Positions 15,698 through 24,197 are shown, counted from the stretch's first letter. The stretch: 46,970 bases of DNA from an uncultured Sphingomonas sp. (GCA_913775795.1 CAJYLT010000016.1:1-46970); one strand, 5' to 3'. Notes: generated by a model from the sequence alone, not told the origin. Translations and numbers: made by a program.

Positions 15698-18637
15698 ATG
15701 GCGAAAGCGCTGCGCACCGCCGGGATCATCGTCGGCGCGGTCGCACTGATCGCGACCGGCGTGGGCGCTGTCGCGGGCGTCGGTACCGCGCTGGCCGCTA
15801 CCGCGTCCACCGTTGCCGGCTACGCGACGATCGCCGCAACGGCGCTCACCACCGCGTCGGCCGTGACGGCGAAGCGACCGACGTCCGAGCGGCAGGGCCT
15901 GCAGACCGAGTTCAAGATCGATCCCGGCGGGCCGATCCCGCTCGTCGTCGGTCGCACCGCGGTCGGCGGGACCGTCGTGCATCGTCGGACGATGGGCACG
16001 GACAACCATTACTGGACCCATTTCGCCTATCTCTCGCTCGGTCCGGTCCGCTCGATCTCGACGCTGATCGATCGCGCTCCGGTGTTCTTCGCGGGCACGT
16101 CGGCGACCGGTTACTACAACCGGTGGCTATGGGAGACGACGCAGCTGGGTGCGACGCCAGAGGCGGCGGCACTCGGCCATGGCGTCACGGCACCCCCGTT
16201 CGGATCGATCCCGGGAGTCGTCCCGGGCTGGGGACCGGATCACCGGATTTCGGGCGCGGCCGCGGTCGGGCTGACCGCCCTCTTCGATACGAAAGCGCGC
16301 CGTTATGCGAACGGCCTGCCGGCGCCGTCCTGGATCGTCGAGGGTCGGTTCGTCTGGGATCCGCGGCAGGACAGCTCCTATCCCGGCGGGCTCGGCCCCT
16401 GCCGCCTTGCCGACCCGTCGACATGGGTCTGGTCCGAGACGCCCGCCCTGCACGGATTGATGTGGTGCCTCGGCCACAAGCAGAACGGCAAGCCGATCAT
16501 GGGCGTGCATGCGCCGATCGACCTGATCGACGTCGCCGCGCGCGTCGCTGCGGCGAACGTGCAGGAAGCCAACGGTTGGACCGTCGGCGGTGAGCTCAAC
16601 AGCGCGATGGACAAGTGGGAAGCGCTGAAGCTGATTGACCAGGCGGGCGGGTCCGAGCCGATCCCGGTCGGTGCGCGGCTCTCGATCCTGCAGAAGGGTC
16701 CGCGCGTCTCGATCGGCACGATCACCGACGACATGATCCTCTCGGCCGAGCGCGTGCCGGCGATGCGCCCGCGCCGCGAGCGGCTCAACGGGTTTCGCGC
16801 GCGCTTCCGCTCCGAGGCACATGGCTGGGAAGTCGTGCCGATCGATATCGTCGAGGTGGCTGAATACGTCACTGCCGACGGCCGGCCGCGCACCGGCAGC
16901 GCCGACTATCCGCTCGTCCAGAATGCCGACCAGGCTGCCAGCCTTGCCGCGTACGAGATCTTCGACAGCCGCGAGATCGGCCCCGTCGACGTGACCTGCA
17001 AGCCGGAGGCCCTTGCCTATCGCGTCGGCGATTGCATCACGTTCACCGCACCGAATTACGGCCTCGCCAACCACAAGGTCATCATCCGCGGCCGCTCGAT
17101 CGAGCCGGCCACGGGCCAAGTCACGCTGACGATCGTCACCGAGACCGACGCGAAACACGCGCCGGCACTCGGCCAGACGGGGACGGTCCCCCCGGTACCG
17201 ACCCTGAGCTTCCCGCCCACCGACGTGCCGGCGCCCAGCGACGCCGACTGGGACGCGGCCGGAGGGACGATCGACGACGGGGGCTATTCGACGCCGGCGC
17301 TGCTGATCGCCGGGGCGGTGGCGAACCCCAACGCCGATGGCGTCGTCTTCGACTATCGCCAGATCGGCTCGAGCGAATGGGTCGGCGCCTCGATCGAGGA
17401 CCCGTCGACGACGCGCAAGGTGTTTGCCGGCGTCCTCTCCGAGCTCGGTTACGAGGTCGGCATTCGGTACAAGGTGCGCGGCATCATCGGTGACCGCCTG
17501 GTTCTTGGTCCACTCGTGACCGGAACGCTGACCGGCCGGCTGATCGCCGGCGACCTCGCCGCCATTCAGGACCTGCTCGCCGACGGCGTGCTATCCCGCG
17601 TCGAGAAGCGATCGGTGGTCGTCGAGTATGCGCGGATCGGGCAGGAGTTCGCCCAGCTTGTCGCTGCCGCCGCGGCGCGCGGCCTGAGCAGCGCGGCGCT
17701 GTCGGCCGCGATCGGCGCGCTCGACGCTTATCTCGAGGGGCTGGCGCCGGCATGGGACGACACGACTGTCGATACACCCGTCGACCGGACCGCGTTCGAG
17801 GCCCGCTTCGCCGCTTACTATTCGGCAGCGGCAGATCTTCGTGCCGCGCTCGACGCCGACAGCGCGGTCTATGCCGACGACATCGTGCCGCCCGCACCCG
17901 TCGACATCCAGTGCGACCACCTCGGCAATGTGCTGCCCGGGCAGTTACCGCTCCTGGTCTACGCCCCGCGCATCCGGCGCGGGGTGGACATCACGGCGAG
18001 TTCGACCCGGACGCTCACGACAAGCGGCGGTGTGACCGCCACGCTGGCAACGACGCCGAACGCCGGTCACATCATCGTCACGAGCCTGACCGGCGCCAGC
18101 GAAACCGTCGAGCTGAAGTGCGAGCGGGCGGATGGCCCGACGCTTTACCGCACGCTCCGCGTCCGCAAGGTGCTGGCACCACCACCGTCGACCGGCGGCG
18201 GTGTGACCACGGTCTACGACACCTCGCTCGACGTGAACAACGGCGCCAGCCATGCGCCGATCAGCGATTGGCTGGTGATCGAGGTTGGCCCATCCGGCAC
18301 GGTCGATCTGATCTCGCCGATCGAGTATCGCGTCAGCGCGGGCGCGGAAGGCGGCGTCGCCACCGACTTCTCGCTCAAGTGGATCTTCTCGGCCGACGAG
18401 GGCGCGACGACCAGCGACGTGGGCAGCGAGCAAAGCGCGTCGCGATATGGGTTCAAATATGCTCAGCCCGAACCGCCATACGGTTACATCGAAGAGACGG
18501 GGCTGAACGATTGCGCACGGTCGAAGACCGGGCTGACGCCGGGGGCGACCGTGCGGTTCCGGCTGTTGGGACGGCGGGCATCCAGTGACTATGCGATCGC
18601 CTTCGTCACCGGCCAGGCGCGGGCATCGTCGTCATGA
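15698..18637 (+). CDS. large tail-tip protein, phage host-specificity type
   Basis: A 979-residue protein. Residues 5-55 are an Ala/Gly/Val-rich hydrophobic stretch like that at the N-terminus of many tip proteins. Then follow a beta-rich baseplate-like body (IPLVVGRTAVGGTVVHRRTM; TFAPNYG-like segment near 450), a fibronectin-III-like region around residues 515-610, and a helical piece (LADGVLSRVEKRSVVVEYAR, later RTAFEARFAAYYSAAADLRA) known from other tail-tip proteins. The C-terminus is beta-rich and variable. It probably forms the central tip that contacts the cell. It starts two bases after the preceding stop and overlaps the next gene by four. Confidence 0.85.
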   Translation: MAKALRTAGIIVGAVALIATGVGAVAGVGTALAATASTVAGYATIAATALTTASAVTAKRPTSERQGLQTEFKIDPGGPIPLVVGRTAVGGTVVHRRTMGTDNHYWTHFAYLSLGPVRSISTLIDRAPVFFAGTSATGYYNRWLWETTQLGATPEAAALGHGVTAPPFGSIPGVVPGWGPDHRISGAAAVGLTALFDTKARRYANGLPAPSWIVEGRFVWDPRQDSSYPGGLGPCRLADPSTWVWSETPALHGLMWCLGHKQNGKPIMGVHAPIDLIDVAARVAAANVQEANGWTVGGELNSAMDKWEALKLIDQAGGSEPIPVGARLSILQKGPRVSIGTITDDMILSAERVPAMRPRRERLNGFRARFRSEAHGWEVVPIDIVEVAEYVTADGRPRTGSADYPLVQNADQAASLAAYEIFDSREIGPVDVTCKPEALAYRVGDCITFTAPNYGLANHKVIIRGRSIEPATGQVTLTIVTETDAKHAPALGQTGTVPPVPTLSFPPTDVPAPSDADWDAAGGTIDDGGYSTPALLIAGAVANPNADGVVFDYRQIGSSEWVGASIEDPSTTRKVFAGVLSELGYEVGIRYKVRGIIGDRLVLGPLVTGTLTGRLIAGDLAAIQDLLADGVLSRVEKRSVVVEYARIGQEFAQLVAAAAARGLSSAALSAAIGALDAYLEGLAPAWDDTTVDTPVDRTAFEARFAAYYSAAADLRAALDADSAVYADDIVPPAPVDIQCDHLGNVLPGQLPLLVYAPRIRRGVDITASSTRTLTTSGGVTATLATTPNAGHIIVTSLTGASETVELKCERADGPTLYRTLRVRKVLAPPPSTGGGVTTVYDTSLDVNNGASHAPISDWLVIEVGPSGTVDLISPIEYRVSAGAEGGVATDFSLKWIFSADEGATTSDVGSEQSASRYGFKYAQPEPPYGYIEETGLNDCARSKTGLTPGATVRFRLLGRRASSDYAIAFVTGQARASSS

Positions 18638-19179
18638 CCTGGATCGTCGACCGCGGCACATCGGCGGTACCGCGTTTCACCGAGCATGCCGATCGCCCGG
18701 GCACGCGGGGCATCGATGCCGGCGTCCGCTTCGAAGCAACTCCCCGCTACGGCGCGCCGGGCGAAACGTGGGACTGGACCAACCATAGCTGGATCCAGTC
18801 CGCCGCCCAGGTCGAAACGACGTTGATCTATGGCATCGACCAAGAGCGCTGCCGGCGGCTGAGTGTCGCTGCGACTGACGGCCACCTGATCCCGGCGGTG
18901 TACGCAATGAAGCGTGCGGAGGTCCTGCATTACGACACGCTCGGCGGCGCGGCCGTCGCGGCGCTGACGATTGCCGTCAAGCGCCAGCGCTTCGCCTTCC
19001 TGATGGCAGAGGTCGACGCCGGCGGAGGCACGCTTGCCGAAGTGGTCGAGCGGGTTCGCGCCCGCTTCGCGGCGATGGCGGCGGTCGATGCGCCGGCCGT
19101 CGTCGCGAAGCGAAACATCCGTGCCGCCGGTAGCGCCGCCGCGAAGATCGCGGCGTCGAAGGTCAACTGGCCCAGCTGA
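18634..19179 (+). CDS. hypothetical tail-fibre region protein
   Basis: A 181-residue protein starting MTWIVDRGTSAVPRFTEHAD. The N-terminal 70 residues are rich in Trp, Gly and Thr (APGETWDWTNHSWIQS) and the C-terminal half is helical and Ala-rich (GGTLAEVVERVRARFAAMAA). It overlaps the tail-tip gene by four bases. No family recognised; the operon position suggests a tip or fibre chaperone. Confidence 0.65.
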   Translation: MTWIVDRGTSAVPRFTEHADRPGTRGIDAGVRFEATPRYGAPGETWDWTNHSWIQSAAQVETTLIYGIDQERCRRLSVAATDGHLIPAVYAMKRAEVLHYDTLGGAAVAALTIAVKRQRFAFLMAEVDAGGGTLAEVVERVRARFAAMAAVDAPAVVAKRNIRAAGSAAAKIAASKVNWPS

Positions 19180-19211
19180 AGAGGTAGATCGATGCTACAA
19201 GGACAGCGCCC

Positions 19212-19616
19212 GTGCTGAGCGGACGGCGCATCGACGCGCGCACCGGTGAGGCGAGCTTCGCCACCACCGAGCCCGTAGGCCTCGACCTTCGCAGGACGGT
19301 CGGCGGCGCGGCTCGGCCGATGACCGGGATGCGCTACCTCATGACGATCTGGCGGGGGGAGCACGTGGCGAGTGCGATCAGCTCGATCGCGATCGACGCC
19401 GAGGGCGAGGTCGCGCGGATCCGCTTCAGCGACGAACAGCTCGCCAATGTCCGCGGCGAGATCGGGCTGCGATGGAGCCTGGCCGAGATCGTGGAGGCCG
19501 GCGAGCAGCCGCGCGCCGGCGGCGCCTTCGTGTGGGCCGCCCTGCCCGACGTCGACCATCCAGGTTCATTCGCGGCCGCGACCTATCCCACCATCATCTT
19601 CGAGGGCCAGCCATGA
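19212..19616 (+). CDS. hypothetical tail-fibre region protein
   Basis: A 134-residue protein starting at GTG 19212 (AAGGACAG about 8 bases upstream). The protein reads LSGRRIDARTGEASFATTEP, then MTGMRYLMTIWRGEHVASAI and a final YPTIIFEGQP. The beta-rich pattern with a short helix is unassigned. An ATG at 19192 in another frame encodes only eight codons and could be a leader or noise. The stop overlaps the SGNH tail gene by four bases. Confidence 0.6.
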   Translation: MLSGRRIDARTGEASFATTEPVGLDLRRTVGGAARPMTGMRYLMTIWRGEHVASAISSIAIDAEGEVARIRFSDEQLANVRGEIGLRWSLAEIVEAGEQPRAGGAFVWAALPDVDHPGSFAAATYPTIIFEGQP

Positions 19617-21655
19617 GCGACCGTATCGTCATCGAGGAGCGCGGCGCGCGCGGCTTCTCTGCGGCCGAGGAGCTCGCCGCCGGTGGCATTATCGACGCGC
19701 CAACCGCCGAAGCGCTCGACACGCATCTTCGCGCGCCCGCGCTCGAAGCGGCCGAGCAGGCCGATGCCGATGTCGCCGCGGCGATCCTTGCCGCCGGCCA
19801 GGCGGTGACCGAACTCACGCTCGACGTCGACACGAAGATCACGCAGACCGAGGCAGCTCGCGTCGGCGCAATCACCGCGGCCGCTTCCGCCAACGCCGCG
19901 GCGACCAATGCGAACCAGAAGGCAGCCGCGGCGCAGGGCGTCGTCGATGCCGGTGCCGCGATCCTCGCCGCTGCCGCGGGGGCCAGCGAAGACGCCGCCC
20001 ATGCCGACCAGGCCGCAACCCGCGCCGAGATCGCCGCCGCCTCGAACAGCAACGTCTATGAAACCACGGCGCCCACGGCCGGCGTGGAGCTCAACATTCT
20101 CGACGCCGGCGGGCGGGTGCTCATCAGCCTGCCGGACCCGCGTGTTCCCGGGATCATCGCGACTGCGAACACGGGTTCGATCTACGAAACGACCGACACC
20201 TCGATCGCACAGATAATGCTCGACGTGGGCGGTCGGATCGCAGCGTCAATGCCGTCGACCAGCGCGCTGATCGCGGCGATCGGCGCAAACACCGGCGCGA
20301 TCTTCGAGACGACCGATGCCAACGTCTCGATGCTCGCGCTCGACGCGGGAGGGCGCATCATCGCAATAGTCCCGTCGCAGGCCGCCGTCGCCGCCAGCAC
20401 ACCGACGACTGTGGCCGAGGTCGTCGCAGCGCGGGGTAACGCCCCGTCGCTGAGCGCGCGCCTGGCGAACGTCGTCACCGCGGACGCCGCGCCGATCGTC
20501 GATCGATACGGTCGCCCCTTCCTGCGCCAGTGCCACTACCGGCTCGCCCGGCGTTCGCTGCCGGTGCCGGAAGCGGTGCAGCTGGTCATCAACCTCGCCG
20601 GCGACAGCTACACCCACAATCCCGGGCGCTGGTCGGGGCCGTTCGCCGACTACATGACCTCGAAATATGGTGATGCGGGCGGCGGGTGGTGCGGCTTCGG
20701 CTTCGGCACGAACACGGCGGTCGCGCCCTGGACGCTCGCCAATCAGCCGAACTTCCCGCAGGGTAACGCGCGATCCGCGACCTATCCAACGCGGCACATC
20801 GGCAACGGGGTCGGCACCTATTACGTCGCCGCCTCCCCCGACCTAGCGCGCCTTACCATGGCCGTCGGCGACCTCGTGTATCAGGCGTTTCCAGCGACGC
20901 CGATCCACAACGGGTGCGACCTGTTCTTCGAAGGAAGCGCCGCCGGCGTCGTCGCCTTTTCCTGGGGCGTCTACACCGCAGGCGACGTTGCCAATCCGGC
21001 GAGTTACACCTTTGGCGCGGCAACCGCGCTGCCGGTCCAAGGCACACTCGGTGCCGCTCAGATCGCCGACATCAAGGCTGGGATGCCGGCCGGCGCCGGG
21101 ATGCTGAAGATCGAATGCACTGCCGGCGCGCCGCAACTGACCGGCGTGTACCTGAAGTCTGCGGTATCGGGGGTGCGGGTCAACAAGATCGCGGCGACAG
21201 GCTCGGCGATCCCGAACTACGTCAACGCGCCGGCCGGTTTCGACACGGCGATCGCCGCGCTCGGCGCGCACGCCGTCGTCTTCATGGACGGGACGAACAG
21301 CCAATCGAACGGGGTCGCGCCGACGACCTGGGGCAATAGCCTCGCGGCGCTCGTCAACCGGTTCCGCGCGGCGTCGCCCGGGATCGACGTGCTGGTCGCG
21401 ACGCCGCCCGAGAATCAGCGGACCACGAACACGGTCCCGATGACCGCCTATGCCATCGAGGCGCGCAAGCGGGCGGTCGCGATGCGATTCGCCTTCGTCG
21501 ACATGCAGACCGCGTTCGGCGACCCCGCCAACCCCGGCGACTACGGCGCGACCGGCGCGGTGCCGCTCTACGTCCCCGACCTCATTCATCCAGACCCGGC
21601 GACCGGCGGAAGGCTCCTGCTCTCCGAATTCGTTGGGATGGTCGAGCCTTTCTAA
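19613..21655 (+). CDS. tail fibre protein with C-terminal SGNH hydrolase domain
   Basis: A 680-residue protein. Residues 40-145 are Ala-rich and helical, as in trimeric fibre stalks. Residues 147-255 contain three repeats with a YETT/FETT start at 149, 191 and 231 and an LD.GGR core. The C-terminal domain (about 320-680) has SGNH signatures: block I INLAGDSYTHN (S332), an Asn in FMDGTNSQSNG, and block V DLIHPDP (D656, H659). SGNH enzymes on phage tails de-esterify or bind surface polysaccharides, so a deacetylase acting on host exopolysaccharide is likely, but the substrate is unknown. The start overlaps the previous stop (ATGA). Confidence 0.85.
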   Translation: MSDRIVIEERGARGFSAAEELAAGGIIDAPTAEALDTHLRAPALEAAEQADADVAAAILAAGQAVTELTLDVDTKITQTEAARVGAITAAASANAAATNANQKAAAAQGVVDAGAAILAAAAGASEDAAHADQAATRAEIAAASNSNVYETTAPTAGVELNILDAGGRVLISLPDPRVPGIIATANTGSIYETTDTSIAQIMLDVGGRIAASMPSTSALIAAIGANTGAIFETTDANVSMLALDAGGRIIAIVPSQAAVAASTPTTVAEVVAARGNAPSLSARLANVVTADAAPIVDRYGRPFLRQCHYRLARRSLPVPEAVQLVINLAGDSYTHNPGRWSGPFADYMTSKYGDAGGGWCGFGFGTNTAVAPWTLANQPNFPQGNARSATYPTRHIGNGVGTYYVAASPDLARLTMAVGDLVYQAFPATPIHNGCDLFFEGSAAGVVAFSWGVYTAGDVANPASYTFGAATALPVQGTLGAAQIADIKAGMPAGAGMLKIECTAGAPQLTGVYLKSAVSGVRVNKIAATGSAIPNYVNAPAGFDTAIAALGAHAVVFMDGTNSQSNGVAPTTWGNSLAALVNRFRAASPGIDVLVATPPENQRTTNTVPMTAYAIEARKRAVAMRFAFVDMQTAFGDPANPGDYGATGAVPLYVPDLIHPDPATGGRLLLSEFVGMVEPF

Positions 21656-21667
21656 GGAGACAACGAC

Positions 21668-22573
21668 ATGCCCGACGTGCCCATCATCACCGCGCCCGGG
21701 ATCCCGACGGACCCGTCGCGCCCCCTGCCGGTGCGTGATCCCCTCCTGACCGACAGCAACGGCGGGGTGCGGTTCCTCTTCGACGTCGCCTTCCCTTGGT
21801 GCTTTCCCGGCGGCCCCAAGAACGGTCGTCCAGCGGCAGCAGCGCCGGCGAACGGCGCGCCGATTTACGACATGGCCGAACGGGCGAACGGTACTGTTCA
21901 GATCGGCACTGGCGGGGCGGGCACGCTGCTTTACGCGGGCGGCGGATTCGACTTCACCGCGGCCGTCAACGGCGGGCAGGACGTCGGCATCGTCGCGCCG
22001 TCCAGCGTGCTCGCCGATATCTATGCCGCGGTCGGCGGCAACTCGCAGTCCGTTCTGATCTGCATGTACCTGAAGGTCCTCACCTCCGCGAGATGGGCGA
22101 CCGGTTCGGGGATTATCTCGGTCATGGGTGACCGCTCGTATCAATCGAGCCCTTCGCTCGCGCTGATCGGCATGGTGCCGGGGACCCCGGGCAAGTACGA
22201 GGTGCGCCGGCAGATCGCAGGCGGCTTCGACGGAAACTCGGTCACGGCCGAGGCCGAGGACCTGGGCACGGTATGCCAGCTCGCCTTCTGGCGGAACGCC
22301 GCCGGCCAGGGCATGCGGATCCGCTCGCTTACGAGCGGGAAGGCCGCGAAGATTGCGACCAAGGTGGCGGGCGCGGCCGGCAACCAGGACTTTTCCGCGA
22401 TCCCTTTCACGTTCGGCCGGCCGAACGCATTCTCGCTCGGCACCGCGGGCGCTTGGGACGGTCACCGCGTGTATCGCGGGTTCATCGAGAACCTCGCCCG
22501 CTCCGGGCGTGATCCGGCTGCGGTGCTCGACGCCGACTTCGCCCGCCAGGTCGCGCGCAACCTCTTCTCCTGA
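21668..22573 (+). CDS. putative receptor-binding / LamG-like tail protein
   Basis: A 301-residue protein starting MPDVPIITAPGIPTDPSRPL. After a Pro-rich linker it is beta-rich (NGTVQIGTGGAGTLLYAGGG; SQSVLICMYLKVLTSARWAT; FDGNSVTAEAEDLGTVCQLA) and ends FIENLARSGRDPAAVLDADF, the closing pattern common to concanavalin-like (LamG-type) sugar-binding domains. GGAGACAACG precedes the ATG. It is the last gene before lysis, where receptor-binding proteins are often found. The fold assignment is inference. Confidence 0.65.
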   Translation: MPDVPIITAPGIPTDPSRPLPVRDPLLTDSNGGVRFLFDVAFPWCFPGGPKNGRPAAAAPANGAPIYDMAERANGTVQIGTGGAGTLLYAGGGFDFTAAVNGGQDVGIVAPSSVLADIYAAVGGNSQSVLICMYLKVLTSARWATGSGIISVMGDRSYQSSPSLALIGMVPGTPGKYEVRRQIAGGFDGNSVTAEAEDLGTVCQLAFWRNAAGQGMRIRSLTSGKAAKIATKVAGAAGNQDFSAIPFTFGRPNAFSLGTAGAWDGHRVYRGFIENLARSGRDPAAVLDADFARQVARNLFS

Positions 22574-22625
22574 CCGCCCCGCCGCGTCGGCGCAGCCGGG
22601 TCCAGCTTCCTTTCTGGAGATTGCC

Positions 22626-22847
22626 ATGAACCTCGACCACTTGGGCGGGGCGAAGCCGTTCGTTGACGCCACGTCGATCGGCGTGCTGCTCGCTTCGATC
22701 GACGGCGCGATGCCGTCGATCGCGGCGCTCTTCACCGCGATCTGGGCGGTGCTGCGCGTCTATGAGACGGTGACGGTGCAGGCGCTTGTCCGCCGCCGCC
22801 GCCTCGCGCGACGTCTCGCCCGTCGCCGCGCGCGGGGCTCGCTCTGA
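22626..22847 (+). CDS. holin candidate, one membrane helix
   Basis: A 73-residue protein. Residues 19-40 (SIGVLLASIDGAMPSIAALF and onward to IWAVLRV) are hydrophobic and can span the membrane; the C-terminus is a cluster of Arg residues (RRRRLARRLARRRARGSL). Position just before the endolysin (one-base overlap) and the small size with a positive tail suggest a holin or pinholin that releases or activates the endolysin. TGGAGATT precedes the ATG at 22626. No homology is claimed. Confidence 0.6.
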   Translation: MNLDHLGGAKPFVDATSIGVLLASIDGAMPSIAALFTAIWAVLRVYETVTVQALVRRRRLARRLARRRARGSL

Positions 22848-23422
22848 TGCGCGCGCTCGAGCTGGCTCGCGCCGCGCCTGGCCGCGCGCTGGCCGCGATC
22901 GTCGGGCCGTTGGTCGCGGCCGGTCTGTTCGTCAGCATCCCGGCCGACGAGAGCGGCCGCGTCGTCAGCGCTGCGCCTCGTGCCGATGGGTCGATCGCGG
23001 TCCGCCACGTCAGCGGACCGCAGTACCTCGCCGCCTATCGTGACATCGTCGGGGTCTGGACGGTGTGCGACGGGCTGACCCGCGGCGTCGGCGCCGGGAC
23101 GCGCGAGACCAACGCCGGCTGCATAATCCGTCTCGAGCGCGAGCTCGTCGAGCATGCGACACGGATCCGCGCGTGCACCCCGCAGCTATTCGCCCCCGGC
23201 CGAGAGCAGCAGCTGCTCGCGTCGATCAGCTTGTCGTACAACATCGGATGGCCGAGCTTCTGCGCATCAACCGCGGCTCAGCGCTTCAGCGCCGGCGACT
23301 GGCGGGGCGGCTGCGCCGCCTTCGCGATGTGGAACAAGGCGGGGCGGCCGCTGCGCATCGTGCCCGGCCTCGACAACCGGCGGCGCCGCGAGATCGCCGT
23401 TTGCCGAAAGGGCCTCGTCTGA
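22847..23422 (+). CDS. signal-anchor-release endolysin, GH24 lysozyme-like
   Basis: A 191-residue lysozyme. Residues 13-35 form a weakly hydrophobic Ala/Gly/Val segment with no signal-peptidase site, as in SAR endolysins such as P21 R. The enzyme core has AAYRDIVGVWTVCDG, giving D66 and T72 at the positions of T4 lysozyme D20 and T26, then LSYNIGWPSFCAST and FSAGDWRGGCAAFAMWNKAG and GLDNRRRREIAVC. The position of the catalytic Glu is HVSGPQYL, where no Glu is present (see findings). Several Cys residues may form disulfides in the periplasm. It overlaps both neighbours by one base. Confidence 0.85.
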   Translation: MRALELARAAPGRALAAIVGPLVAAGLFVSIPADESGRVVSAAPRADGSIAVRHVSGPQYLAAYRDIVGVWTVCDGLTRGVGAGTRETNAGCIIRLERELVEHATRIRACTPQLFAPGREQQLLASISLSYNIGWPSFCASTAAQRFSAGDWRGGCAAFAMWNKAGRPLRIVPGLDNRRRREIAVCRKGLV

Positions 23423-23817
23423 TGCGGCTTCAATTCATCATCGCCGCAGCGATCGCCGTGCTCGGCCTCGTCGTCGGCGCATACTTCAAAGGCCACAGTG
23501 ACGGTCGCGCCATCCAACGAGCCGCGACCGCAGCGAGCGTCGAGCGAGCGGAGGCTGCGGCCAAGCGCATCATCCGCCGCGCCTACACCTTCGAACAGCG
23601 CCTCGCAGCCGCCCAGGCGGAGCGACGCGCAGAGATCCGGGAGATCGTCCGTGAAGTGCCGACCGTGGTTCAGCGCCCTGTGTATCGCAACGTGTGCGTC
23701 GATGACGCCGGCGTGCAGCTTCTCGAGCGGGCGGTTGCCGCCGCCAATGGCGAGCCTGCCGTCGGCCGAGCTGATGGCGCCCGCGCCGAAGGCGGCGCCG
23801 ATTCCGGTCGCGACTGA
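23422..23817 (+). CDS. i-spanin (Rz-like) candidate
   Basis: A 131-residue protein with an N-terminal membrane helix (LQFIIAAAIAVLGLVVGAYF, residues 3-22) followed by a long charged coiled coil (RAATAASVERAEAAAKRIIR; QRLAAAQAERRAEIREIVRE) and a C-terminal NVCVDDAGVQLLERAV. This is the Rz layout: one inner-membrane helix and a periplasmic rod that helps fuse the membranes at lysis. It starts in a one-base overlap with the endolysin. The usual 'CxxD...L' ending of phage Rz proteins is visible. Confidence 0.8.
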   Translation: MRLQFIIAAAIAVLGLVVGAYFKGHSDGRAIQRAATAASVERAEAAAKRIIRRAYTFEQRLAAAQAERRAEIREIVREVPTVVQRPVYRNVCVDDAGVQLLERAVAAANGEPAVGRADGARAEGGADSGRD

Positions 23818-23968
23818 CCGGACAAGCGGCCTGCGCGTGCTGCGCGGGGCCGACGCGCTGCCGTGGGCGATCGATACGCTCGCCATCGTCGGCGAGCTGC
23901 GGTCGATGGTCGAGCGGCTCCAAACGCATATCCGCATCACCGCCGGGCTCGAGCCCGGCTTGCGCTGA
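23651..23968 (+). CDS. possible embedded o-spanin (Rz1-like), +1 frame
   Basis: A 105-residue frame from GTG 23651, lying over the second half of the Rz-like gene in its +1 frame, as lambda Rz1 does. GGGAGA lies six bases before the GTG. The N-terminus is basic then hydrophobic with several Cys (KCRPWFSALCIATCASMTPAC) and is followed by a Pro-rich segment (LPPPMASLP; MAPAPKAAPIPVATD), both Rz1-like. No ideal lipobox is present (IATC or TPAC), and the C-terminal 45 residues are longer than usual. An internal ATG at 23747 would give 73 residues without a signal, the alternative reading. Confidence 0.45.
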   Translation: MKCRPWFSALCIATCASMTPACSFSSGRLPPPMASLPSAELMAPAPKAAPIPVATDRTSGLRVLRGADALPWAIDTLAIVGELRSMVERLQTHIRITAGLEPGLR

Positions 23969-24075
23969 TCCGCGCTGGATCGCACCGGCGCGATCGGGCA
24001 TAGCCGCAGCGCTGCCCCGAACGTAGCCGTTAGGTGTGGCCCGCGCGCGCGGAACGAAGGCTAGCCGGCTTTGCC

Positions 24076-24197
24076 GGGTGGCCTGCGAAATAGAAGACCC
24101 CTCGGGGGAATACGCAGGGTGCAGTCGCCTTCGTCTGCGCGGCTAACCGCCCGGTACCGGCGGTGATCGACGCCCCGCGTTTCCCCCGAGGCCACCC
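24076..24197. ncRNA. long foldable non-coding element, possible structured RNA
   Basis: In the 326-base gap between the lysis genes and the methylase, nested complementary arms build a stem of about 30 base pairs: 24076-24083 with 24190-24197 (8 pairs), 24102-24110 with 24181-24189 (9), 24112-24115 with 24177-24180, 24117-24119 with 24174-24176, 24121-24122 with 24172-24173 and 24124-24127 with 24168-24171. Single bases bulge only on the left arm (24111, 24116, 24120, 24123). Inside is a hairpin 24146-24151/24159-24164, and an 18-base asymmetric loop lies at 24084-24101. No convincing frame crosses it. Strand and transcription are unknown. Confidence 0.55.

Noticed and set aside
19192..19218. 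Eight-codon leader peptide before the gene at 19212
   Set aside because: Too short to support, and the ribosome site is equally explained by the GTG at 19212.
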